Source: Chloroflexota bacterium
Lineage (GTDB): Bacteria; Chloroflexota; Dehalococcoidia; JACQGW01
NCBI GenBank assembly: GCA_016199325.1
Contig: JACQGW010000410.1
Location: forward strand, 1 to 16,277
Direction of reading: 5' to 3'
DNA length: 16,277 nt
The notes under the pieces were generated by a model, which searched no databases, was not told the origin of the DNA, and worked only from the letters and a program-made list of their open reading frames with translations. Position 1 is the first letter of the stretch, and every line of letters starts with the position of its first letter. Below are positions 1-5,620 of this stretch, piece after piece. The position numbers and the translations under genes are program-made.

Positions 1-243
1 CCTGTATCACCGCCAGCTCGATCTGGTCCGGCGCCGTGCTGGCCTCGGCCGCATCGAGGATTGTGCGTGTCGCCGACGTGATCACCATGCCATCACGGTA
101 GGTCAGATCGCTCGGTCGAAGCGGCCTGACCGTCGTGAGGATCTTCACTCCGGGCAGTGAAGGGAGATTCCGACGGGAGCGGGGCACGGTCAGATGGGCT
201 GCGTCCGGGATGACGTCGCTCAGGTCGAGCAGAGCGCGGGATG
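1..243 (-). pseudogene. 5'-truncated AbiEi-type antitoxin remnant (runs off left edge)
   Basis: Read on the minus strand from about 243 down to 1, one frame stays open. It encodes a stretch typical of the middle and C-terminal part of AbiEi-family (type IV toxin-antitoxin) proteins: a 'LLDLSDVIPDAAHLTVP' block, then 'SRRNLPSLPGVKI', then 'MVITSATRTILDAAEAS' and 'DQIELAVIQ'. In the family the first block follows 'SHASALALHGLSD'-like residues and an N-terminal winged-helix domain. Here that domain is absent: just upstream lies the 3' end of the mazF-like gene (stop at 250-252) in another frame. No ATG, GTG or TTG in this frame sits near the start of the homology. I infer a decayed remnant whose 5' part was lost when the MazEF module arrived or by deletion. 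The 3' end, and any AbiEii partner, would lie beyond the window. The family call is from remembered motifs only. Confidence 0.6.
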
Positions 244-249
244 CTCCGT

Positions 250-630
250 CTATTCGGCGGGGTCGGCCGCGGGCGGCGTGAGCTTCGCACGGAGGCCGAG
301 GAAGAGGACGAGGCCCTCATCCAGCGCATCAAGCTCGCTGCTGGCGAGCATGCCGAAGACGCGGCGGATGCGCCGCTTGTCCACGGAGCGCAGTTGATCG
401 ATGAGCGCGTAAGACGTCTTGGCCAATCCACTATGGCTGGGCTGGAGAGCAGGATAGAGCGCCCCTTCGCCAGGCGTCCCGGTCACGGGCACGATGGCCG
501 TCAGCGGGAAGCGTTGGTCGGCGATCACCTCCGGATCGCTGACGACGATGCATGGGCGGACACTCCGCTGCTCGTGGCCGACGGTGGGGTCGAGATCCAA
601 GAGCACGACCGTGCCGCGCTCGATCCTCAC
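250..630 (-). CDS. mazF: MazF/PemK-family endoribonuclease toxin
   Basis: A 126-residue protein that starts 'VRIERGTVVLLDLDP' and continues 'GHEQRSVRPCIVVSD', the usual MazF/PemK opening, where the Arg-Gly turn and the 'E-Q-x-x-x-RP' segment form the RNA-binding groove. Further on are 'FPLTAIVPVTGT' and 'SYALIDQLRSVDKRRI', the C-terminal family signature with its conserved Asp-Gln and Arg. Members are sequence-specific mRNA interferases neutralised by a small antitoxin. The chosen start is the GTG at 630-628. It overlaps the antitoxin stop in a GTGA (627-630), so translation is coupled. A longer ATG start at 735 lies inside the antitoxin gene and adds an unrelated leader. Length is close to the family norm. 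No frameshift or missing motif is seen. Confidence 0.88.
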   Translation of the reverse strand: MRIERGTVVLLDLDPTVGHEQRSVRPCIVVSDPEVIADQRFPLTAIVPVTGTPGEGALYPALQPSHSGLAKTSYALIDQLRSVDKRRIRRVFGMLASSELDALDEGLVLFLGLRAKLTPPAADPAE

Positions 631-935
631 TTCCCGACCTCCGTCCACCCCTCGCCTGGTACCCAGCGAACTTCCTTGCCCGCATGGAGGTCGACCAAAC
701 CGGCGGCATCGTCCTCCGGCAGGGAGGCAGCCCATTCCTGGAAGCCGGCCTCGGCCAACTCGGCGGTCTCCGGGTGCGGGCTCCGCAGGGAGCGGCCGAG
801 CAGGTCACGCCGACGTCGCTCGAGCTCGTGTCGAGCAGCCTCCTGGAAAAACCTGCTCCGGTTCTTCTCGAGGCGGTCGATGTCCCGGACCAGGTCCGCT
901 GGCAAGGTGATGGTCACGCGCTCGTTCATCCGCAT
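627..935 (-). CDS. Ribbon-helix-helix antitoxin of the MazF-like toxin
   Basis: A 102-residue protein whose first 35 residues ('NERVTITLPADLVRDID', then a basic helix 'FFQEAARHELERRRRD') are a ribbon-helix-helix DNA-binding domain as in CopG/MazE-type antitoxins. The acidic, tryptophan-containing C-terminal half is the likely toxin-binding tail. The start is set by a GGAGG six bases before the ATG at 935-933. A second ATG two codons later is at a poorer distance, and an upstream ATG at 956 lacks a site and lies in the operator palindrome. The gene precedes the toxin with a 4-bp overlap, so the pair forms one operon that is probably self-repressed through the palindrome at 947-958. The RHH fold is clear; the exact antitoxin subfamily is not identified. 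Confidence 0.85.
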   Translation of the reverse strand: MRMNERVTITLPADLVRDIDRLEKNRSRFFQEAARHELERRRRDLLGRSLRSPHPETAELAEAGFQEWAASLPEDDAAGLVDLHAGKEVRWVPGEGWTEVGK

Positions 936-944
936 ACGCAGCCT

Positions 945-998
945 CCGTATGATCATACCAGGAGATCATACTCAACATCGACACGCTGTTCAACATCG
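945..998 (-). promoter_or_regulatory. Promoter and operator-like repeats of the RHH-MazF operon
   Basis: On the minus strand a TTGAAC (993-988) lies 17 bases before TATGAT (970-965), a good vegetative -35/-10 pair. The expected transcript start falls in or next to a perfect 12-bp palindrome GTATGATCATAC (947-958). Its half GATCATAC recurs at 964-971, over the -10 box. A 9-bp direct repeat (TCAACATCG on the plus strand, 972-980 and 990-998) covers the spacer and -35. Symmetric sites over the promoter are how RHH antitoxins repress their own operons. The binding itself is inferred. Confidence 0.65.
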
Positions 999-1139
999 AG
1001 AAGGTGCAATGCCCGCCTCACACTCGCACTCACACCCATGCCTGCTCGCTCGATACTTTGAGCAAGCCCTGGCGGCCTGTGGCCTTCGCAGTGACGATTG
1101 GGACCGCTCCTGGCGACCGGGAGCGGCGGGGGACAAGCC

Positions 1140-1242
1140 ACCCGCGCTACGGAGGCGGGGCGACCGGTGCCCGGCCGACGGCCTCAAGCCGGTTGGCGGC
1201 AACCCCATTCACCCGCGCGACGGAGGCGGGCCGATCGGTGCC
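1140..1242. repeat. 32-bp imperfect direct repeat pair in intergenic region 936-1362
   Basis: The 32 bases at 1140-1171 recur at 1211-1242 with three mismatches; both begin ACCCGCG and contain ACGGAGGCGGG. They lie in the 427-bp gap between the antitoxin promoter and the 3' end of the MttB-family gene. Just left is a hairpin CCGCTCC/GGAGCGG (1104-1110 with 1120-1126, nine-base loop). No coding frame in this gap looks genuine. Its function is unknown. Confidence 0.6.
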
Positions 1243-1324
1243 TGGCTGTCAGCTTTGCCCAGGAATCCGTGCAATCCGTTCCCAGAATCCGCTGACAGCT
1301 CAGCCAGGCGAGCACGCCGATCGG
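1231..1324. repeat. Imperfect long inverted repeat downstream of the MttB-family gene
   Basis: The arm 1231-1253 (CCGATCGG...GCCTGGCTG...TCAGC) pairs with 1291-1324 when the latter is read on the other strand. The right arm carries extra bases, so the stem would be bulged. The left arm shares its start with the second copy of the 32-bp repeat. The structure lies about 40 bases beyond the MttB-family stop, where a terminator is expected. It lacks a T-run, so a palindromic repeat element is equally likely. Confidence 0.5.
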
Positions 1325-1362
1325 GACCTCTGCCGGCTCCTACGAGTTCCGATGAGTTCCTC

Positions 1363-2820
1363 TCAGACGGCCGTGGCCGCCGCTGTGGCGATCTCTCGCT
1401 CACGGGCCGCGATCAGTCGCTCGATCTCTCGCTCGGCGGCCGGGTCCAGCGGCGCCACCTCGTGCTTCGCCAGCAGGTCGTTCCAGACGTCGTAGGCGCG
1501 CTCTTCCGCCGTCTTCGCTCCACGGCGCACCCACTCGGCGTAGAAGTTCCGGTCGACCACCCGCCCTTCCCAGTACGCGCCGCGGAAGTGCTTGAAGGTG
1601 TGCTCGTGGGTGATGAACTCGCCGAACGGCCCGACCTCCTTGATCACGTCGAAGGCGAGCGTCTCCGGGTTGATGTCGATCCCGCGGAACGTCCGCTGGA
1701 CGATGCCGATGATGTCGGCGTCGGCGACCATCAGCTCATAGTTCGCACAGAGAATGCTGTCCAGGGTGGCCGCCGAATGGACGATGTGGTTGGCGCCGCC
1801 GAAGACCGCCGAGAGAATGCCCAGCATCCGCTCCAAGCCCGCCTGAAGGTCGGGGATCTTGCTCATCGTCGTCGTGCCCGAGGTCCGACAGGGCAGGTTG
1901 AGACGCCGCGCGATCTGCGCGCCGATCATCTGCGAGAGCGCCATCTCGGAGCCGCCGCTGATGATCTGGCCGACCTTCATCTCGGCCGGGCCGGCGCCGG
2001 CACCGAAGAGCACCGGCGCCCCCGACCGCGCCGCCTGCGCCAGCGTGATGCCGGCCAGTTGCTCGGCGTAGCCCTGGATCAAGGTGCCGGCAAAGGTCAT
2101 CGGACCGGTGAAGCCACCCAGCGGGCCACACATGAAGATCAACGCCTGGTTGCGCCTGGCATAGCCGATGATCGCCTCGCACATGCGGTCGTCCCAGGCC
2201 AGTGGCGACATCCCGTTCATGATGGTGCAGTAGACCGGCCGGTCGAGCTGCTCCCCGAACACGAGGTCGGCAACCGCCATCGAGTCCTCGACGCCCAGGT
2301 GCCAGGTGCTTCCCGCCAGAGGCCGGTCACAGTGCTTGAAGGCGGCGTAGGACCTCCAGAGCGTGCGAGCATCGACTTCGATGTCCTGCGGCTCGCAGAG
2401 GCCCGAGTCCACGACGTCGATCTCCGGCAGCATGTGGGCGATCTTGACGAGCTCGACGAAGTCGGCCAGGCTGCCCGGCCGCCGTCCCCGCTTGAAGTCC
2501 TGGACGAAGGGGGAGCCGATCGTCGTGGTGAAGGTGACGGAGTCGCCGCCCACAGGGACCGTCTTCGCCGGGTTGCGGGCGTGGAGGATGAACGGATTCG
2601 GGCACTGGCGAACGGCCTGTTGAACGGTCGCCCGGTCGATCTTGACGAGCTGCCTGTCACGGTCGACCTGCGTCCCCGGCAACGCCTCCAGGAGGTCCAT
2701 CGCGAGGTCGAGCGTGAAGACGCAGCCGATCTCTTCGAGGACCCGGTAGGTCCGGTCAAGCAGGATCTCGACCTGCTGGTCGTCGAGAACCTCGACTCTG
2801 GGGAACCGATTGATCAGCAC
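1363..2820 (-). CDS. Trimethylamine methyltransferase (MttB)-superfamily protein, non-pyrrolysine
   Basis: A 485-residue protein recognisable throughout as the MttB/COG5598 superfamily: 'VLEEIGCVFTLDLAMDLLE' near the N-terminus, then 'FTTTIGSPFVQDFKRGRRPGS', 'GPLGGFTGPMTFAGTLIQ', 'GSEMALSQMIGAQIARRLNL', 'SKIPDLQAGLERML', and the C-terminal 'AYDVWNDLLAKHE'. Family enzymes are TIM barrels that move a methyl group from a quaternary or tertiary amine to a corrinoid protein. True MttB carries pyrrolysine at an in-frame amber codon; here there is none, so this belongs with the non-Pyl relatives such as glycine betaine methyltransferases, substrate unknown. The start is the GTG at 2820-2818, eight bases after AAAGGA. 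An upstream ATG at 2955 only adds a low-quality leader. No corrinoid protein or reactivase gene is nearby, so the partner must be elsewhere. Confidence 0.88.
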   Translation of the reverse strand: MLINRFPRVEVLDDQQVEILLDRTYRVLEEIGCVFTLDLAMDLLEALPGTQVDRDRQLVKIDRATVQQAVRQCPNPFILHARNPAKTVPVGGDSVTFTTTIGSPFVQDFKRGRRPGSLADFVELVKIAHMLPEIDVVDSGLCEPQDIEVDARTLWRSYAAFKHCDRPLAGSTWHLGVEDSMAVADLVFGEQLDRPVYCTIMNGMSPLAWDDRMCEAIIGYARRNQALIFMCGPLGGFTGPMTFAGTLIQGYAEQLAGITLAQAARSGAPVLFGAGAGPAEMKVGQIISGGSEMALSQMIGAQIARRLNLPCRTSGTTTMSKIPDLQAGLERMLGILSAVFGGANHIVHSAATLDSILCANYELMVADADIIGIVQRTFRGIDINPETLAFDVIKEVGPFGEFITHEHTFKHFRGAYWEGRVVDRNFYAEWVRRGAKTAEERAYDVWNDLLAKHEVAPLDPAAEREIERLIAAREREIATAAATAV

Positions 2821-2832
2821 GGCGGGATTCCT

Positions 2833-2868
2833 TTCTGGGCGCACGCACCCCCTTTGGTGCGCCCAGAA
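2833..2868 (-). promoter_or_regulatory. 12-bp perfect hairpin just upstream of the MttB-family start
   Basis: TTCTGGGCGCAC (2833-2844) and GTGCGCCCAGAA (2857-2868) are exact inverse complements around a 12-base loop. The structure ends about six bases before the AAAGGA ribosome site of the gene starting at 2820. An alternative inner pairing GCACC/GGTGC (2845-2849 with 2856-2860) is possible. Placement in the leader fits an operator or an RNA switch or attenuator; no T-run supports a plain terminator. Function inferred. Confidence 0.6.
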
Positions 2869-2955
2869 TAGCAGAAACAGTCCACAGGCACCAGACCGTG
2901 CTCTTTGCCGCGCCGCAAAGCCCCTTGAAAACCCGCACGCGGAGGCGCCGACCAT

Positions 2956-3038
2956 CCGAGCCGCGAACGTGAGTGAGCCGTTCCCGGCGCGCGTCTACCC
3001 GCGCGCCGGGGAAGGGCTCACTTCCGTTCGCGGCTCGG
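2956..3038. repeat. 83-bp near-perfect palindrome between hydrolase and MttB-family genes
   Basis: Arms 2956-2993 and 3000-3038 are inverse complements, with three mismatches and one bulge, around a loop of about six bases. The outer ends are CCGAGCCGCGAACG and CGTTCGCGGCTCGG. It lies in the 345-bp gap 2821-3165, downstream of the hydrolase gene and upstream of the MttB-family gene, both on the minus strand. It could terminate hydrolase transcription, though no T-run follows, or be a mobile palindromic repeat. The same gap also holds the hairpin at 3100-3117. Confidence 0.75.
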
Positions 3039-3099
3039 TTCGGTGATTCCCGTCGGAGTCGCTCGTCGGCCAGCGCGATCGAGATCCTGACACACGGGA

Positions 3100-3117
3100 G
3101 TGCACTTGCGAGTGCAC
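3100..3117. repeat. Short 7-bp hairpin after the hydrolase gene
   Basis: GTGCACT (3100-3106) and AGTGCAC (3111-3117) pair exactly around a TGCG loop. It lies about 50 bases past the hydrolase stop on the minus strand. A processing or weak termination role is possible; nothing else marks it. Confidence 0.4.
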
Positions 3118-3165
3118 ACTACGAACCTGCGCGCCTTCACAGCCCCCGCGCTTCCGTGTGCGCTC

Positions 3166-3837
3166 CTACCCTCTCTCGGTCGGCGCCAGGTAGTGGCGGA
3201 ACCACGAGCGGGCAAGCTCGGCGACCTGCTCCAGGGCGCCGGGCTCTTCGAAGAGGTGCGTTGCACCGGGAACGACGACCAGCTCGCGCGGGGGCGGGAG
3301 CTGAGTGAGCGCCTGGCGATTCAGCTCCAGGACGACCTCATCCCGTCCGCCGACGATGAGCAGCGTCGGCGCCTGTACCCGCTTCAAGTAGGGGCCGGCC
3401 AGGTCGGGCCGACCGCCGCGTGAGACCACCGCTCGGACCGCCGAGCTGGCTCGGGCCGCGGCGACGAGGGCGGCCGCCGCTCCGGTGCTGGCGCCGAAGT
3501 AGCCGATGGGAAGCCGCTGCGTCTCGGGCGCTTGCTGGAGCCAGGTGGTCGCGTCAAACAGCCGCCGAGCCAGAAGCTCGATGTCGAAGACCCGGCGCCG
3601 GTCGGTAGCCTCCTCTTCCGTGAGCAAGTCGATCAGCAGGGTAGCCAGGCCGCCGTCCTCCAAGAACCGCGCGACCATGGTGTTGCGCGGGCTGAACCGT
3701 CCGCTGCCGCTGCCGTGGGCGAAGAGGACGACCCCCTCCGGCTGCGGCGGCAGGCCAAGGATGCCCCGCAGCGTCACGTTTCCCGACGGGATCTCGATGT
3801 CGCGCTCGTCGCGCTCCGGGCTCAGCGCTTCTTCCAT
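3166..3837 (-). CDS. Dienelactone hydrolase-like alpha/beta hydrolase
   Basis: A 223-residue cytoplasmic protein with a full alpha/beta hydrolase core. 'GVVLFAHGSGSGRFSPRN' (about 35-52) gives the oxyanion region. 'GYFGASTGAAAA' holds the nucleophile Ser117, 'LLIVGGRDEVV' the acid Asp166 and 'VVPGATHLFEE' the base His194. This compact type is commonly found fused to, or beside, phosphoribosyltransferase domains; here it stands alone. The start ATG at 3837 follows GGGAGG by six bases. Upstream in-frame ATGs up to 4122 only read repeat element A and are rejected. The neighbours on the same strand are separated by large gaps with hairpins, so it is probably its own transcript. The substrate cannot be told from sequence. 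Confidence 0.85.
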   Translation of the reverse strand: MEEALSPERDERDIEIPSGNVTLRGILGLPPQPEGVVLFAHGSGSGRFSPRNTMVARFLEDGGLATLLIDLLTEEEATDRRRVFDIELLARRLFDATTWLQQAPETQRLPIGYFGASTGAAAALVAAARASSAVRAVVSRGGRPDLAGPYLKRVQAPTLLIVGGRDEVVLELNRQALTQLPPPRELVVVPGATHLFEEPGALEQVAELARSWFRHYLAPTERG

Positions 3838-3949
3838 CGGTAGCCTCCCTCTCTTGGATGACCTCCAACTCGTCGACGTCCACCCCGACCAACGTATGCA
3901 CGTGATGTGCCGCACAACCCGACGGCGAGACCAGCTCGCAAGACGGTCG

Positions 3950-4080
3950 AACCGCCGAGACGCCAAGAATCGAGTTTCTGGTTCGTGGTTGGCGCCCCGG
4001 TTCGTGACTGTTCCGGCGACACCCAGAAACCACAGACCAGAAACCATCAAACCCTTCACCTTGGCGTCCTTGGCGTCTGC
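3950..4080. repeat. Intergenic palindromic repeat, copy A ('GCCAAG/TTTCTGG' type)
   Basis: The left end (3950-3990) has GAGACGCCAAG followed by TTTCTGGTTCGTGG. The right end (4021-4080), read on the other strand, has GACGCCAAGGACGCCAAGG followed by TTTCTGGTCTGTGG. The two ends are therefore imperfect inverted repeats built of the same two words. Related words occur at 7114-7248 and 7961-8009. It fills much of the 314-bp gap between the hydrolase and formyltransferase genes. No protein is encoded, so a small non-autonomous repeat element is likely. Confidence 0.6.
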
Positions 4081-4151
4081 TATGTAATTGCATTTCATCG
4101 CCGGTGGTGCCCCACCGGGCATGAGTACTTGGCGGTTCGGTCTTCACCCTG

Positions 4152-5087
4152 CTACTCCTCTCCTGCGAGGACGACCTCCACCAGGCCAGGGTTGCACGGG
4201 ATCCAGAGACGGCCGTCGGCGACGGCGGGACCATCCGGAGCGCCGTCGGGAACGTACCCGAGGGTAGTGGAGACGGGCAAGCGCCGGCCGGCGTAGATGA
4301 CCGTCGGGGTTCCCCAGTGAGCGGCTCCCCGGATGAAGTTGAAGGCGTGGCGGGCCGGCCAGCTCGGGGCGACGACGAAGTCGTCGGGCGTCGGCCAACC
4401 GTGATAGCTGGCTTGCTCCGGTGTCTGTCTCGTCCATTCCGCCGTCCCGGCGGTGATCGATTCGACGGCCGCAACGAGCAGCCGACCGCCCATCGCCGCG
4501 CATTCCTGTTCGAGATCGTGGCCGCCGATGCCCTCGGGAACGGCCAGCGGCTCTTGCAGCACGATGTCCCCGGCGTCGAGCGCACTCTCCATCCGGTGTA
4601 CCGTCACCCCGGCTCGCCGCTCGTCCAGCCGAAACGTCCAGAAGAGGGGGACAGGGCCGCGATTGGCCGGCAGCAGCGAGGGATGGACGTTCAGACAGCC
4701 GTGGCGGGGGAGCGCAAGGATCGCGGCCGACAGGCGCCTGGGAAAGCAGGCGACACAGATGAAGTCGGGCTGCATGGCAGCGAGTGTCGCCACCGTGCGC
4801 GGGTCACCTAGCCGGGTCACTTCGAGAACGGGCACCTGCCGTTCACGCGCCAGATCGACGATGGTGCGCATCCTGCGGGGCGCGAGCAGAAAGCGCCCCC
4901 CGGCGGGCCCGCCATTTCCCGGCAGGCGCCAAATGGGCTCGGCGCTCGCGAGGCCATCTGCCGAAGGGAGGACGACGGCGCAGACGCTCAGACCGGCGTC
5001 CAGCAGCGCGGCAAGCGGCGGCACGGAAAAGCCGCACCGCATCCCGAAGAAGAGAATGCGCGGCGCACGCCGGGCGACGGATACCAT
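4152..5087 (-). CDS. Formyltransferase-family protein (Fmt-like)
   Basis: A 311-residue protein. The N-terminus 'RILFFGMRCGFSVPPLAALL' is the Rossmann-type start of formyl-THF-dependent formyltransferases. 'GCLNVHPSLLPANRGPVP' carries the catalytic Asn133 and His135. 'GVTVHRMESALDAGDIVLQE' carries the catalytic Asp (171 or 174). A C-terminal domain 'HAFNFIRGAAHWGTPTVIY' resembles the second domain of methionyl-tRNA formyltransferase. The length fits Fmt, but the active-site loop reads PSLLPANRGPVP rather than the usual ASLLP-x-x-RGAAP. I therefore read it as a paralogue acting on another amine, for example a sugar or metabolite, rather than the housekeeping enzyme. The start ATG at 5087 is four bases after GAGG; the upstream ATG at 5126 is less supported. 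It is divergent from yggX. Confidence 0.8.
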   Translation of the reverse strand: MVSVARRAPRILFFGMRCGFSVPPLAALLDAGLSVCAVVLPSADGLASAEPIWRLPGNGGPAGGRFLLAPRRMRTIVDLARERQVPVLEVTRLGDPRTVATLAAMQPDFICVACFPRRLSAAILALPRHGCLNVHPSLLPANRGPVPLFWTFRLDERRAGVTVHRMESALDAGDIVLQEPLAVPEGIGGHDLEQECAAMGGRLLVAAVESITAGTAEWTRQTPEQASYHGWPTPDDFVVAPSWPARHAFNFIRGAAHWGTPTVIYAGRRLPVSTTLGYVPDGAPDGPAVADGRLWIPCNPGLVEVVLAGEE

Positions 5088-5145
5088 AAAGCCTCGATCT
5101 CCGTGTATACTACTCGTAGACGGCACGCGAACGCAAAGAGCGCAA

Positions 5146-5248
5146 GCGTTCAGCAGTCAGCCGTCAGTAATCAGCAGTCGGCGATGCACCGGCACCAGAC
5201 TCGCCCGGTCGCCGCTCTCCTGACTGCTGACGGCTGATCGCTGAACGC
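5146..5248. repeat. 103-bp palindromic repeat ('CAGCAGTCAGC' type) between divergent genes
   Basis: GCGTTCAGC (5146-5154) and GCTGAACGC (5240-5248) are exact inverse complements. Inside them, AGTCAGCCGTCAG on the left matches the inverse of CTGCTGACGGCTG on the right. Short CAGCAGTC words repeat several times. The element fills most of the gap between the formyltransferase gene (start 5087, minus) and yggX (start 5271, plus), so it may sit in both promoters. Confidence 0.65.
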
Positions 5249-5270
5249 GAACAAGAGCGATGAGGTTGCA

Positions 5271-5591
5271 ATGCCACGCATGGTGAAGTGCGTCAAGTTG
5301 GGGCGAGAGCTGCCGGGGCTGGAGAGGCCGCCCATCTCCGGTGAGCTGGGGCAGCGCATCTTCGAGCACGTCTCGGCCGAGGCGTGGGGGATGTGGCGGG
5401 CCCAGCAGACGATCCTGATGAACCACTACGGGTTGAACCCGATGGATCCCGAAGCCCGCGAGTTCCTCCGACGCCAGGCCGAGGAGTTCTTCTTTGGCCA
5501 GAACGCCCAGATGCCGGAAGGCTGGGAGGCTCCTCCCGCACAGAAGGGCGGACCGCCGGCCCAGAAGGGTGGTGGGGCACGGCGCAAGTAG
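5271..5591 (+). CDS. yggX: YggX-type Fe(II)-trafficking / oxidative damage protection protein
   Basis: A 106-residue protein matching the YggX family over its first 85 residues. 'VKCVKLGRELPGLERPP' has the single conserved Cys7. 'GELGQRIFEHVSAEAWGMW' is followed by 'QTILMNHYGLNPMDPEAREFL' and 'FFFGQ'. In enterobacteria YggX helps protect Fe-S enzymes from oxidative damage and handles labile iron. The C-terminal 20 residues are an extra low-complexity tail with two PPAQKGG units, not seen in the usual 90-residue protein. The start ATG at 5271 follows GAGG by five bases; an ATG three codons later is possible. The gene ends 29 bases before the radical SAM selenoprotein gene on the same strand, so co-transcription is likely and fits a role in keeping that Fe-S enzyme supplied or protected. 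Confidence 0.92.
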   Translation: MPRMVKCVKLGRELPGLERPPISGELGQRIFEHVSAEAWGMWRAQQTILMNHYGLNPMDPEAREFLRRQAEEFFFGQNAQMPEGWEAPPAQKGGPPAQKGGGARRK

Positions 5592-5620
5592 TCCGTCCCA
5601 CGACCGACCAGCACCCGCCG

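Noticed and set aside
250..255. Programmed frameshift joining MazF to the AbiEi fragment
   Set aside because: The frames differ by one base at 253, but no slippery heptamer is present and both parts look like separate families.
1140..1242. CRISPR array
   Set aside because: Only two repeat copies with mismatches, no further units and no cas genes.
1363..2820. Pyrrolysine in the MttB-family protein
   Set aside because: No in-frame TAG occurs within the conserved region, and the reading frame is continuous.
241..2871. Very long plus-strand open frame (876 codons) across the MazF and MttB regions
   Set aside because: It is antisense to well-recognised minus-strand genes, has no family-like motifs and is very Arg/Asp-rich, as expected for a GC-rich shadow frame.
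2956..3038. Simple rho-independent terminator
   Set aside because: The arms are far longer than needed and no T-run follows in either direction.
3838..4122. N-terminal extension of the hydrolase to an ATG at 4122
   Set aside because: The extension translates repeat element A. A proper ribosome site precedes the ATG at 3837.
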